DNA from: RFPI01 sp964470195
GTDB taxonomy: Bacteria; Pseudomonadota; Gammaproteobacteria; Burkholderiales; Methylophilaceae
Assembly: GCA_964470195.1 (NCBI GenBank)
Contig: CAYYBG010000004.1
Location: forward strand, 1 to 64,000
DNA: 64,000 bases
Direction of reading: 5' to 3'
Positions within the stretch are counted from its first letter, which is position 1. Every line of letters starts with the position of its first letter. Made by a program: the position numbers and the translations under genes. The notes below the pieces were generated by a model. That model ran no database searches, was not told where the DNA came from, and saw only the letters and a list, made by a program, of their open reading frames with translations. Below are positions 33,298-43,636 of the stretch, one piece after another.

Positions 33298-36200
33298 TTA
33301 ACTCGGCAACTCCGACCAAACCTTATCCAATCTTTTAACCGATACTGGATAGGGGGTTTTTAACTCTTGCGCAAATAAAGACACCCTCAACTCCTCTATC
33401 ATCCATCGATAGTCATCGTATGCTTGAGGTACTTGACGTTGTGATTGATGCAGTTGTTGTATTTTTTGCTGCCAGCGTTGCCAAAGCATTTGTATCGCCT
33501 CAGTATGGCGTTGATCTCGCTCAGGGCTATTGCCATATTTATCGATACGCAAACGCATGGCTTGAAGATATCTTGGCAAATGTTGCAATCGTTCCCAGGG
33601 TGTTTGGCTTAAAAATCGAGTGGGTAGCAAATCACCAAGCTGCTGTTGCAGGTCACGCTTGAGTTTGGCTTGATGTTGAGGAATGGCATTCAACTTTTGC
33701 AACAACAAGGGGTACTCTTGACCGATTTTTATCATCAATTTCACACTCGCTTCTATGACGGCTGGCAATCTTGCTCTGGCACGTTGCTTGAGTTGCATAA
33801 ATGCGGCGTTACTGCGCGGCACTTCATCTTCACCAATAAAAGCCCGATCTGCGATAGCACTCAGCATTTGTTCGCGTAAATCATCGGGTGAAATCAATTG
33901 CCTCAACTGCAAAGCGTATTGATTGAATTCAGGCAATCCTCGCTCGAGTTGCTTCATTTGCTCTTTTAACTCAAATCGCATTAAACGACACACCCCTAAA
34001 CGATGCGCCTGTAGCGCCGCTTGCTTTTGATCAAAGAGCTTTATCGCCACTGCATCCTGCTGATCCTCCAAGGCTGGATAGCCTTGCAAGTTGATGCCAT
34101 CGCGCTGAAAGGTAATCACTTCAGGGATATCGCCAAAGTCCCATTGTTTTAAACCACGCTTCTCTATATCCGGAGTTTGTTGACGGAAAGTTAATTGCGC
34201 TGCCTTACTTAGACTTGCTTGCAACTGTTTCCAATCTCGTCCCATAGCAAGCTCTTTACCTTGTGCATCGACAACACTGAAATTCATTAGTAAATGCGCT
34301 GGTAGTGAGGACAAATCAAAATCATCCAAGCCCAATTTAAGTCCAGTTTTGTCGCTGATGAATGCTATCAGGGTGGGCATCAATGCATGCTGGGTATCAG
34401 CCTGACTGAGAAACTGGGTAACAAATTCTGGTACTGGCACGCACACGCGGCGTATAGTTTTCGGCAATGATTTAATCAGTGCTGCCAACTTCTCTCTTAT
34501 CATGCCAGGCACCAACCATTCACACGCTTGAGAATCAAGTTGATTAAGTAAAGCCAATGGAATAGTGGCTGTCACGCCATCCAAAGCATGGCCTGGCTCA
34601 AAACGATATTTAAGAGGAATATTGACGGATGAAAGTGTGATTTGCTCAGGAAACTGAACCTCGGTCACTGCTGATGCGCCATGACGCATTAAATATTCTT
34701 TTGTCAGATACAACAGTTGAGGATTTTTCTGTTCGGCCTCTTTGCGCCATTTTTCAAAACTTGCGCCATTCAATATCCCACTGGGGATTAACTGGTTATA
34801 AAAAGCAAACAGTGCATGTTCATCAACCAATACGTCTTGCCTTCTGGCTTTGTGCTCCAGCGCCTCAACTTCTGCTATCAGTTGTTGGTTGTGACGAAAA
34901 AAGCTTGCTTGAGTATCGTATTCGCGGTTGGCCAAAGCCTCACGAATAAATATCTCGCGCGCTTCAGCTGGGTTAATCGGTCCATAGTGAACGCGACGTT
35001 TGGGGATAATGGTCAGACCGTATAGGCTGACACGCTCCCAGGCTTGTACTTGCGCTGCCTTTCTATCCCAGCGTGGATCGCTGTAGTGGCTTTGGCTTAA
35101 ATGACGTGAGATAGGCTCTATCCAATCTGGGTCGATTTGCGCAATATATCTTCCATACAAGCGACTGGTTTCTATTAACTCAGCTGCCATCACCCATTTT
35201 GGTCGGGATTTCCGCAGCGCAGAACCTGGTGCAATATGAAAACGTATACCTCGCGCCCCTAAATAACTCTCAGCTTCACCATCTTTAAAGCCAATATTGC
35301 CTAACATGCCAGTTAATAAAGCTCGGTGGATTTGGCTATATTGGAGGTTTAAATCAGCGATAGGCTGATTTATTTTGAGTGCTAACTCTTGCACAATTTC
35401 GCTTAATTGCTGGTATAACTCGCGCCATTCACGCAAGCGTATATAAGATAAAAAGTGCTGGTGACAGATATTTTGCAAGTCACGATTTGATTTTTTATTG
35501 CGCCATGCCTGTTCGTAAAAATTCCAAAGCTGTAACAATGATAGAAAGTCTGAACGTGCGTGAGCAAATTTACTATGCGCTTGATCAGCAGCCTCGCGCT
35601 TGTCCATTGGACGCTCACGCGGGTCTTGGATACTCAAAGCACTGACAATCACCAAGACTTCATGCAATACCCCCTGCTGTTCTCCTGCCAAAATCATACG
35701 ACCTAATCTAGGGTCAGTCGGCAAGCGTGATAGCTGTTTGCCGATTTCTGTTATCTGTCGTTGATCATTGACGGCACCAAGCTCTTGTAATAATTGATAG
35801 CCATCATTGATTAAACGAGAGGAAGGAGGTTCGATAAATGGAAATTCTGCTACCTCACCCAAACGCAATGCCGCCATGCGCAATACCACTGCAGCTAAAG
35901 AGCTGCGTAAAATTTCTGGGTCAGTGAAAGCTGGGCGTTGAAGAAAATCTTGCTCATCATATAAACGTACGCATATGCCTTCGGCGACACGTCCGCAACG
36001 CCCTGCTCGTTGTTTGGCGGCGGCTTGGCTAATTTTTTCAATTTGTAACTGTTCGACTTTTGCCCGACTACTATAGCGATTGATGCGTGCCAGACCGGTA
36101 TCAATGACATAACGTATTCCCGGCACAGTGAGTGAGGTTTCTGCCACATTGGTGGCAAGCACAATGCGTCGTGTGCCATGAGGTCGAAATATTTTTTGTT

Positions 36201-37329
36201 GATCTTCTACCGAAAGTCGTGCGAATAGAGGAAGTATTTCGACATGACGCAACTTGGCCGAGCGACCTTGATATTTTCGAAGGTGCTCAGCGGTGTCACG
36301 AATTTCTCGCTCTCCTGGCAAAAACACCAAAATATCGCCATCACCCTGCCGCAACAGATCATCCGCGGCGTCTAAAATCGCCTCCTCTATCGCTTCTTCT
36401 GAGTCATCTTCCTCAAGCCAGCGTGCTTCCGTCTTACCACGGCGCTTAATACCATACAGGCTATCATCGTCTTCCAGTAAATCTTCTTCAATTTCTTGTG
36501 CGATAAAACCGGCTTTGCCAAGCGGCCGATATCGAATCTCGACTGGATAGGTTCGACCTGAGACCTCGATGATGGGTGCTTGGTTGAAATGTTGTGAAAA
36601 GCGCTGTGCATCAATCGTGGCTGATGTCACAATCACTTTTAAATCCGGACGTTTGGGTAATAATTGCTTGAGATATCCTAAAAGAAAATCGATATTCAGA
36701 CTGCGCTCATGCGCTTCATCAATGATGATGGTGTCATAGGCATTCAAAAATCGGTCATGTTGCGTTTCTGCCAACAAAATACCATCGGTCATCAACTTGA
36801 CGTAGCTTTGCTCAGATAATTTGTCATTAAAACGCACTTTGTAACCAACTAGATCTCCCAGCGTTGAATCGAGCTCTTGTGCGATTCTGCTGGCAACAGA
36901 GCGTGCTGCAATTCTTCTTGGCTGCGTATGACCTATCATACCCGCCACGCCCAATCCCAACTCTAGGCATATTTTGGGAAGTTGAGTGGTTTTTCCTGAA
37001 CCAGTCTCACCACATACGATGACCACTTGATGCTGTTGTATGGCATGCGCAATTTCATCTTTTCGTGCTGAGACAGGTAATTCTTCGGGATAGATAGGCT
37101 GTGGTAATTGCTGTTGTCTTTGTAGAAAACGTTGATTGGATTTTTGTAGCTTGGCTAACCACTGTTGCATGGTTTTGGCTGGAACATTGGCTTGAGCATT
37201 CATTTCGCGCCAACTACGCATCAAATAATATCTATCCACCAGCATGGTCTGTTGCATGACTTGAGCTAACTGCTCTGAAGAAAGCTTGAGATCAGTTATA
37301 ACGGCAGAGGACTGCTTGGAAGAATTCAA
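33298..37329 (-). CDS. hrpA: ATP-dependent RNA helicase HrpA
   Basis: Large DEAH-box helicase (1343 residues, normal for HrpA) linked to mRNA processing and rescue of stalled ribosomes. The motifs are GETGSGKTTQLPKICLELG, TDGILLAE, IIIDEAHERSLN, SAT, VLATNVAETSLTVPGIRYVIDTGLAR and QRAGRCGR. Winged-helix, ratchet and OB domains follow, and then the long HrpA-specific C-terminal region. An acidic insert (EEDLLEDDDSLYG, near residue 280) separates the two RecA lobes. Confidence 0.96.
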   Translation of the reverse strand: MNSSKQSSAVITDLKLSSEQLAQVMQQTMLVDRYYLMRSWREMNAQANVPAKTMQQWLAKLQKSNQRFLQRQQQLPQPIYPEELPVSARKDEIAHAIQQHQVVIVCGETGSGKTTQLPKICLELGLGVAGMIGHTQPRRIAARSVASRIAQELDSTLGDLVGYKVRFNDKLSEQSYVKLMTDGILLAETQHDRFLNAYDTIIIDEAHERSLNIDFLLGYLKQLLPKRPDLKVIVTSATIDAQRFSQHFNQAPIIEVSGRTYPVEIRYRPLGKAGFIAQEIEEDLLEDDDSLYGIKRRGKTEARWLEEDDSEEAIEEAILDAADDLLRQGDGDILVFLPGEREIRDTAEHLRKYQGRSAKLRHVEILPLFARLSVEDQQKIFRPHGTRRIVLATNVAETSLTVPGIRYVIDTGLARINRYSSRAKVEQLQIEKISQAAAKQRAGRCGRVAEGICVRLYDEQDFLQRPAFTDPEILRSSLAAVVLRMAALRLGEVAEFPFIEPPSSRLINDGYQLLQELGAVNDQRQITEIGKQLSRLPTDPRLGRMILAGEQQGVLHEVLVIVSALSIQDPRERPMDKREAADQAHSKFAHARSDFLSLLQLWNFYEQAWRNKKSNRDLQNICHQHFLSYIRLREWRELYQQLSEIVQELALKINQPIADLNLQYSQIHRALLTGMLGNIGFKDGEAESYLGARGIRFHIAPGSALRKSRPKWVMAAELIETSRLYGRYIAQIDPDWIEPISRHLSQSHYSDPRWDRKAAQVQAWERVSLYGLTIIPKRRVHYGPINPAEAREIFIREALANREYDTQASFFRHNQQLIAEVEALEHKARRQDVLVDEHALFAFYNQLIPSGILNGASFEKWRKEAEQKNPQLLYLTKEYLMRHGASAVTEVQFPEQITLSSVNIPLKYRFEPGHALDGVTATIPLALLNQLDSQACEWLVPGMIREKLAALIKSLPKTIRRVCVPVPEFVTQFLSQADTQHALMPTLIAFISDKTGLKLGLDDFDLSSLPAHLLMNFSVVDAQGKELAMGRDWKQLQASLSKAAQLTFRQQTPDIEKRGLKQWDFGDIPEVITFQRDGINLQGYPALEDQQDAVAIKLFDQKQAALQAHRLGVCRLMRFELKEQMKQLERGLPEFNQYALQLRQLISPDDLREQMLSAIADRAFIGEDEVPRSNAAFMQLKQRARARLPAVIEASVKLMIKIGQEYPLLLQKLNAIPQHQAKLKRDLQQQLGDLLPTRFLSQTPWERLQHLPRYLQAMRLRIDKYGNSPERDQRHTEAIQMLWQRWQQKIQQLHQSQRQVPQAYDDYRWMIEELRVSLFAQELKTPYPVSVKRLDKVWSELPS

Positions 37330-37533
37330 ATCGACTAACCTTTTGCAACAACTTGGTTAAAATTGGAAAAAAGCGCATTTTATCATGCTTAAACTATGGC
37401 ACATCAGTACTTCAGAAGCCGTTCAATTCAATCCTCACTGACAAAATAATTAGACTGGATACATCGATTTGGGCTTGGATAGTCAAGCAACTTGTTTGAT
37501 AATAGCCGCTTTCAGTTTTTGGTCAGTGTTGAT

Positions 37534-39420
37534 ATGAGCGATTCCAACATCGTCAAGAAAAGCAAGCTACCCGCCCTCACCATCGCCGCACTAGGCGTTG
37601 TTTTTGGCGACATTGGTACTAGTCCACTATATACCATCAAAGAGGTTTTTTCTGCAGGCGCCCATCCTGTGTTGTTAACGCCTGATAATATTTTTGGCAT
37701 TTTATCCATGATTGTTTGGGCGCTGATTATGGTGGTTTCGGTTAAATATGTGGCATTTATTATGCGCGCCGACAACCGTGGCGAGGGTGGCATCATGGCC
37801 TTGGTGTCACTGGCCAGTCAAAACACCAATCATCGTCCAGAGTTGCGCAAAATGGTGCTGATTTTGGGTATTTTGGGCGCCTGTATGTTTTATTCCGACG
37901 GCATGATTACCCCTGCCATTTCAGTCCTCTCCGCCATCGAAGGATTGGAACTTTCTGCCCCAATCCTACACTCGCTGATTATCCCAATCACACTGTTAGT
38001 GCTGTTTGTTTTGTTTTGGGCACAAAGCAAAGGCACGGCACTGGTGGGCTATTTATTCGGCCCGATTATGTTGATGTGGTTTGCGACGCTAGGCGTTCTT
38101 GGCGTTATCAACATTATCCAATACCCTGAAATTTTAAAAGCACTCGACCCCGCCTATGCCCTACTTTTTTTTCATCAAAATACTTGGATAGCCTTTGTGG
38201 CCTTAGGTGCAGTCGTATTGGCCGTAACAGGCGCTGAAGCACTGTATGCAGATATGGGGCATTTTGGCCGCATGCCCATACGATTAGCATGGTTTGGATT
38301 GGTGTTACCTGCGCTTATATTGAATTATTTTGGCCAAGGTGCTCTAGTTTTACTGAATCCAGAAGCGATTAAAAATCCGTTTTATTTATTAGCCCCCTCA
38401 TGGCTACTTTATCCGCTCATCTTATTAGCCACCTTAGCGGCTGTCATTGCCTCACAAGCAGTGATTACTGGTGCTTTTTCAGTCTCACGCCAAGCGCTAC
38501 AACTTGGCTTTATTCCTCGTATGCATGTCGCACACACCTCAGAAAGCGAAGAAGGACAAATTTATATGCCAAGAGTCAATTGGGGACTGATGATTGCTGT
38601 CATGGTATTGGTGTTGAGCTTTAAGTCCTCAGGCAATCTAGCTGCAGCTTATGGTATCGCTGTGACTGGCGATATGGTGATTACCTCGTTGTTGGCGGGT
38701 ATTGTATTTCACTCGATTTGGGGTTGGGGCAAGATACGTACGATTGCCTTGATTTGTTGTTTCTTAGTGATTGATATCGCCTTCTTCAGTGCGAATGTTC
38801 TAAAAATTCCTGAGGGAGGCTGGGTGCCTTTGGTATTGGGAATTGGCATCTTCACCCTCATGATGACCTGGAAGTCTGGACGTAGTAAGTTATATGACCA
38901 TCTTAAGAATGAGTCGATGGAGCTTAATACTTTCATCCAATCGATAGGCGCACACCCTCCTGGGCGTGTGAGCGGCAATGCCATATTCATGACGCCCAAC
39001 CCAGATGGCGTGCCTCATTCCATGTTACACAATCTAAAACATAACAAAGTACTGCACGAAAAAGTGATTATCTTGACCGCAAAATTTGTTGATTACCCAC
39101 ACACCTCAACTGAGGAAAGGGTGATTGTAGAAAGTCTTCCTTATGAATTTTATCGAGTCACTGTGCGCTATGGTTTTAAAGATGAACCCAATTTGCCAGA
39201 GGACTTAAAATTATGTACCCAACAAGGGTTACAGTTGGACGAAATGGATACTTCCTACTTTGTCGGCAAAGAAATATTGATCGCACAACATGACAACAGC
39301 ATGGCTTATTGGCGCAAAAAAATATTTATTGGTTTATTCCGTTCCGCTGAAACCATTACCAATCAATTTAAACTTCCGCCAAATCGTGTTGTGGAACTTG
39401 GTTCACAAGTCACTTTCTAA
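37534..39420 (+). CDS. kup: Low-affinity potassium transporter Kup
   Basis: Proton-potassium symporter of the KUP/HAK/KT family in the inner membrane. About 12 transmembrane helices are visible in the first 450 residues. It begins near ALGVVFGDIGTSPLYTIKEVF, the family signature, and has DNRGEGGIMAL and the GAEALYADMGHFG motif. The C-terminal cytosolic domain is about 170 residues. ATG 37534 is preferred over an upstream in-frame TTG at 37492. It is divergent from hrpA. Confidence 0.95.
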   Translation: MSDSNIVKKSKLPALTIAALGVVFGDIGTSPLYTIKEVFSAGAHPVLLTPDNIFGILSMIVWALIMVVSVKYVAFIMRADNRGEGGIMALVSLASQNTNHRPELRKMVLILGILGACMFYSDGMITPAISVLSAIEGLELSAPILHSLIIPITLLVLFVLFWAQSKGTALVGYLFGPIMLMWFATLGVLGVINIIQYPEILKALDPAYALLFFHQNTWIAFVALGAVVLAVTGAEALYADMGHFGRMPIRLAWFGLVLPALILNYFGQGALVLLNPEAIKNPFYLLAPSWLLYPLILLATLAAVIASQAVITGAFSVSRQALQLGFIPRMHVAHTSESEEGQIYMPRVNWGLMIAVMVLVLSFKSSGNLAAAYGIAVTGDMVITSLLAGIVFHSIWGWGKIRTIALICCFLVIDIAFFSANVLKIPEGGWVPLVLGIGIFTLMMTWKSGRSKLYDHLKNESMELNTFIQSIGAHPPGRVSGNAIFMTPNPDGVPHSMLHNLKHNKVLHEKVIILTAKFVDYPHTSTEERVIVESLPYEFYRVTVRYGFKDEPNLPEDLKLCTQQGLQLDEMDTSYFVGKEILIAQHDNSMAYWRKKIFIGLFRSAETITNQFKLPPNRVVELGSQVTF

Positions 39421-39446
39421 CATAGCATGTTGAGGAGGCTTTAATA

Positions 39447-40280
39447 TTGGCCTACGCCCTTTGTAAAAAAATAAGCTACATTCTGCTGGCGTGCTTGTTA
39501 GCAGCCTGTGCCTCCACCACCAATAGGGGGTCGGTTGGTGTTGAGCGTAAACAATTATTGATGTTCTCTGAGCGACAAGTAGAGAGCATGTCTTTGCGTA
39601 GCTATCTACAATCACTTCAATCCGCACAAAAGAAAAATGCCTTGAATAATGACCCTCAAATGGTGGCACGTGTGCGTAAAATTGCCCAACGCCTAATTGA
39701 GCAAACGCCAGTATTTAGGTCTGATGCCATTCAATGGAAATGGGAAATCAATGTTGAAACTAATGATCAAGTGAATGCCTATTGCATGCCAGGTGGAAAG
39801 ATTATGGTGTTTACTGGCTTGATTGAAAAATTGATGGTGAGTGATGATGAATTGGCTGCTGTGATGGGGCATGAAATGAGTCATGCGCTGCGCGAACATG
39901 GACGTGAACGGATGTCTTTGGCGGCTGTACAAAGTGGTGGCGTGGCGATTATTGCTGCACTATTAAGCTCCAGCAAAAATCGAGTTGCCGCAAATGCTGG
40001 CGTGCAAGCAGCCGCCATGGGAAGCCAACTGTTCTTTGCTTTACCCAACTCCAGAACCCAAGAAGTTGAAGCAGACCGCATGGGTTTGGAACTCTCTGCG
40101 CGTGCTGGCTATGACCCCAACGCCGCTATTTCTTTATGGGAAAAAATGGCGCAACAATCTGACAAGAAACCTCCTGAGTTTCTTAGCACCCACCCCTCAG
40201 ACGCCAACCGAATCAGTGATTTGAGCCGCCAAATTGCTCAAGTGATGCCGTTGTACCAACAAGCGAAGGACAAGTATTAA
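39447..40280 (+). CDS. M48 zinc metalloprotease lipoprotein
   Basis: Outer-membrane or periplasmic protease of the LoiP/YcaL type, 277 residues. The lipobox LLAAC is at about residue 21 after a hydrophobic segment. The zinc motif HEMSH is near residue 140 with the further ligand Glu in NSRTQEVEADRMG. The start is a TTG at 39447 with a strong AGGAGG at 39433-39438; no ATG exists before the signal peptide, so TTG is well supported. It probably degrades misfolded envelope proteins. Confidence 0.92.
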   Translation: MAYALCKKISYILLACLLAACASTTNRGSVGVERKQLLMFSERQVESMSLRSYLQSLQSAQKKNALNNDPQMVARVRKIAQRLIEQTPVFRSDAIQWKWEINVETNDQVNAYCMPGGKIMVFTGLIEKLMVSDDELAAVMGHEMSHALREHGRERMSLAAVQSGGVAIIAALLSSSKNRVAANAGVQAAAMGSQLFFALPNSRTQEVEADRMGLELSARAGYDPNAAISLWEKMAQQSDKKPPEFLSTHPSDANRISDLSRQIAQVMPLYQQAKDKY

Positions 40281-40382
40281 GCGCTGATTGCATGCCAATC
40301 ACCTCTGTTTCGTCAAGTTTGTAGGCCAGCACTGCACAAAAACAGGTAAAATGCCGCTTTTGTTGTTTTTCGGAAACCACCC

Positions 40383-41210
40383 ATGACTCAATTACAAAAT
40401 ATTATTGAACAAGCCTTTGAACGTCGCGCAGAGATTAACCCCAGCAATGCTGACGCTGAGTTAAAACAAGCCGTTGCCAGTGTATTGGCTGATTTAGACG
40501 CAGGCACTTTGCGTGTTGCTAGCCGCGTAGGTGATAGCCAACAATGGGAAACCCATCAATGGATCAAGAAGGCTGTATTGCTGTCCTTCCGTCTCGAAGA
40601 CAATGTGTTAATGGACGGTGGTTATACGCAATATTTCGATAAAGTCCCCTCCAAGTTTGCTGACTATGATGAAGCTAAATTTAAAGCTGGTGGCTTTCGT
40701 GTAGTCCCCAACGCCATGGTGCGTCGTGGTTCATACATCGCCAAAAATGCCGTATTAATGCCTTCTTACGTCAATATCGGCGCCTATGTAGGTGAAGGCA
40801 CGATGGTAGACACTTGGGCTACTGTAGGCTCATGTGCACAAATTGGTAAAAATGTACACTTATCTGGCGGCGTTGGAATCGGTGGCGTGCTTGAGCCTGT
40901 GCAAGCTGGCCCCACGATTATTGGCGATAATTGCTTTATCGGCGCCCGCTCTGAGGTCGTTGAAGGCGTGGTGGTTGAGGATAATTGCGTCATTTCCATG
41001 GGTGTTTATATTGGCCAATCCACCAAAATCTATGACCGCGAAACTGGCACTGTAACCTATGGCCGTGTGCCAGCCGGTTCAGTGGTGGTATCTGGCAACT
41101 TGCCTTCCAAGGATGGCAGCTACAGTCTTTATTGTGCTGTGATTGTGAAAAAAGTGGATGAAAAAACCTTGGGCAAGGTAGGGATTAACGAGTTATTGCG
41201 TGGTATTTAA
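40383..41210 (+). CDS. dapD: Tetrahydrodipicolinate N-succinyltransferase
   Basis: Succinyl-CoA-dependent enzyme of lysine and diaminopimelate synthesis. The 275 residues show an N-terminal helical domain and a left-handed beta helix of hexapeptide repeats (NAVLMPSYVNIGAYVGEGTMVDTWATVGSCAQIG from residue 121). Normal length. It is followed by an ArsC-like gene and dapE, the common proteobacterial order. Confidence 0.97.
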   Translation: MTQLQNIIEQAFERRAEINPSNADAELKQAVASVLADLDAGTLRVASRVGDSQQWETHQWIKKAVLLSFRLEDNVLMDGGYTQYFDKVPSKFADYDEAKFKAGGFRVVPNAMVRRGSYIAKNAVLMPSYVNIGAYVGEGTMVDTWATVGSCAQIGKNVHLSGGVGIGGVLEPVQAGPTIIGDNCFIGARSEVVEGVVVEDNCVISMGVYIGQSTKIYDRETGTVTYGRVPAGSVVVSGNLPSKDGSYSLYCAVIVKKVDEKTLGKVGINELLRGI

Positions 41211-41225
41211 TCGTTAGTTTTACTG

Positions 41226-41588
41226 ATGATGATTACAGTTTACGGTATCCCCAATTGCAGTACGGTAAAAAAGGCTTTGACTTGGCTTGACCAACAAGGC
41301 TTGGATTACCATTTTCATGACTTCAAAAAGCATGGGGCAAGCAGCGCTATGCTGCAATCTTGGTTGCAACAACAGCCATGGGAAAAACTGGTCAATCGTA
41401 CTGGCATGACTTGGCGCAATCTTTCCGATGCTGAAAAAGCACAAGTACAGGATGCGACTTCTGCATTGAAGTTGATGCAAGAAAAAACTAGTGTGATTAA
41501 GCGCCCGATTTTGGTTGCTGAGCAAAAAATCCTCGCCATCGGTTTTGATATGGCTAGCTACCAACAAATCTTTGGAGAGCCATCATGA
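41226..41588 (+). CDS. ArsC/Spx-family protein (YffB type)
   Basis: Thioredoxin-fold protein of 120 residues similar to E. coli YffB, which sits before dapE. GIPNCSTVKKALTWLD carries the single active-site Cys of the ArsC fold, and KRPILVAE the later conserved segment. It is not a proven arsenate reductase; a glutathione-dependent thiol role has been suggested. It overlaps dapE by 4 bp (ATGA). Confidence 0.9.
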   Translation: MMITVYGIPNCSTVKKALTWLDQQGLDYHFHDFKKHGASSAMLQSWLQQQPWEKLVNRTGMTWRNLSDAEKAQVQDATSALKLMQEKTSVIKRPILVAEQKILAIGFDMASYQQIFGEPS

Positions 41589-42712
41589 GTAATACCCTTG
41601 AATTGGCCATTGATTTATTGTCACGCCAATCGATTACCCCACATGACGCAGGTTGTCAGGAGGTGATGATAGCCCGACTTGAAAAACTCGGCTTTGTGAT
41701 TGAGCGCATGCGTTTCGGCGAGGTTGATAATTTTTATGCGCGTAAAGGCAATCATGGTCCATTATTAGTATTCGCTGGTCATACTGATGTCGTACCGACT
41801 GGCCCGGTAGAGAAGTGGTATAGCGATCCATTCCAGCCCACCATCAAAGACGGAATGCTATATGGCCGTGGTGCAGCCGACATGAAAACCTCATGCGCAG
41901 CGTTTATTACAGCGATCGAAGACTTTATCGCAGCACATCCTGACCACCCCGGCTCGATTGGTTTATTAATTACCTCTGATGAGGAAGGTGTGGCTGTCAA
42001 TGGCACGGTAAAAGTGGTTGAAGCCCTGAAAGCACGTGGCGAAACATTCGATTTTTGTATCGTAGGCGAACCAACTTCAAATAAAGTGGTGGGCGATATG
42101 ATTAAAAATGGTCGCCGTGGCTCCTTGTCTGCGAAACTGATTGTCAAGGGAATACAAGGGCATATTGCTTATCCTCATTTGGTAAAAAATCCTATCCATT
42201 TGGTTGCACCAGCAATTAAAGATTTGGTTGAAACTGAATGGGATCAAGGCAATGAATATTTTCCACCCACTTCTTGGCAGATTTCCAATATCAATGGCGG
42301 TACAGGCGCTACCAATGTAGTCCCTGGCGAAGTCCAGATTTTGTTCAATTTCCGCTTCTCTACCGCTAGTACCGAGCAAAGCTTGCGTGAGCGCGTGATT
42401 GCCATTTTGGACAAGCATGAGCTGGAATATGACATTGAGTGGGAATACTCGCCCCCCTACATTACCCCTAAAGGCAGTTTGGTGGAGGCCATCAGTCAAG
42501 CTATCTCCGCTTGTTTTGCTGTGACGCCAGAGCTTTCTACAACAGGGGGTACTTCCGACGGGCGTTTTATCGCTGACATCTGTCCCCAAGTGATTGAATT
42601 TGGTCCGCTCAATGCCACTATTCATAAACTTAACGAGTGTGTTGCGGTGGCAGATATCGAGCCGCTCAAAGACGTCTACCGAATTACACTAGAAAAACTA
42701 CTGTTGGTATAA
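41585..42712 (+). CDS. dapE: Succinyl-diaminopimelate desuccinylase
   Basis: Zinc M20 peptidase-like enzyme that releases succinate in diaminopimelate synthesis. The 375 residues show VFAGHTDVVPTGP (first metal His), GRGAADMKTSCAAF (bridging Asp), TSDEEG (catalytic and metal Glu), and TTGGTSDGRFI with the late metal His in NATIHKLNECV. Normal length. It is coupled by a 4-bp overlap to the ArsC-like gene. Confidence 0.97.
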   Translation: MSNTLELAIDLLSRQSITPHDAGCQEVMIARLEKLGFVIERMRFGEVDNFYARKGNHGPLLVFAGHTDVVPTGPVEKWYSDPFQPTIKDGMLYGRGAADMKTSCAAFITAIEDFIAAHPDHPGSIGLLITSDEEGVAVNGTVKVVEALKARGETFDFCIVGEPTSNKVVGDMIKNGRRGSLSAKLIVKGIQGHIAYPHLVKNPIHLVAPAIKDLVETEWDQGNEYFPPTSWQISNINGGTGATNVVPGEVQILFNFRFSTASTEQSLRERVIAILDKHELEYDIEWEYSPPYITPKGSLVEAISQAISACFAVTPELSTTGGTSDGRFIADICPQVIEFGPLNATIHKLNECVAVADIEPLKDVYRITLEKLLLV

Positions 42713-42727
42713 ATCAACTGTTTGTTT

Positions 42728-43636
42728 ATGAGCCAAGCCCATCTTTCCTTAATGACGATACGCGACTGGATACGCTACAGTGTCTCGCGTCTTGAGCAGT
42801 CTGAGGTCTTTTTTGGTCATGGCACCAGCAACGCCTATGATGAGAGCGTGTGGCTGGTGATGAGTGCATTACATCTTCCTTTGGATACATTGGATAATTT
42901 TCTCGATGCCAAAGTATTGCCACAAGAAGCAAAACATCTGCAACATCTTATTCAACGCAGAGTAAGCGAGCGTATTCCTACCGCCTATTTATTACGCGAA
43001 GCATGGTTACGTGGATTTAAATTTTATGTAGACGAACGCGTTATTGTTCCACGCTCATTTATTGCAGAATTATTAGACAACAGCTTACAACCTTGGGTGG
43101 AATACCCGGAGTTAATTTCTAGTGCTGTCGATATTTGTACCGGCAGTGGCTGTCTAGGCATCTTATTAGCCCATGCTTTCCCAGACGCACAGATTGATGT
43201 GGTTGATATTTCAGCAGATGCGATTGCCGTGGCTAACATCAATATTCAGCAATATCAAATGCAACAGCAAGTGCGGGCCATTCAATCGGATATGTTTAAT
43301 GCACTGAGTGGCAAGCGGTATGACTTGATTATCAGCAATCCGCCTTATGTAGATGCGCAGGCGATGGCCAAACTGCCTGAAGAATATCGCAATGAGCCAC
43401 AAATCGCCCTAGGCAGTGGTGATGATGGACTACACCACACCCATACGCTGCTGACACAAGCCGCTGATTATTTGACCGATGATGGTCTGTTGGTGGTGGA
43501 AATTGGTCATAATCGTGATGCCTTGATTGCTGCTTATCCGGACACCCCGTTTACTTGGCTTGAAGTCGATGCGGGTGATCAATTCGTATTTTTACTGCAC
43601 AAAGCAGACTTACCCATACCCAACAATGCCGATTAA
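42728..43636 (+). CDS. prmB: Protein-(glutamine-N5) methyltransferase, ribosomal protein L3 specific
   Basis: SAM-dependent methyltransferase that modifies a Gln of L3. The 302 residues carry the SAM motif DICTGSGCLGILLAHAFP near residue 137 and the catalytic NPPY in DLIISNPPYVDAQAM near residue 202. The AMAKLPEEYRNEP stretch fits PrmB rather than PrmC. ATG 42728 is preferred over a TTG at 42722. Its end overlaps rluB by 4 bp in convergent orientation. Confidence 0.93.
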   Translation: MSQAHLSLMTIRDWIRYSVSRLEQSEVFFGHGTSNAYDESVWLVMSALHLPLDTLDNFLDAKVLPQEAKHLQHLIQRRVSERIPTAYLLREAWLRGFKFYVDERVIVPRSFIAELLDNSLQPWVEYPELISSAVDICTGSGCLGILLAHAFPDAQIDVVDISADAIAVANINIQQYQMQQQVRAIQSDMFNALSGKRYDLIISNPPYVDAQAMAKLPEEYRNEPQIALGSGDDGLHHTHTLLTQAADYLTDDGLLVVEIGHNRDALIAAYPDTPFTWLEVDAGDQFVFLLHKADLPIPNNAD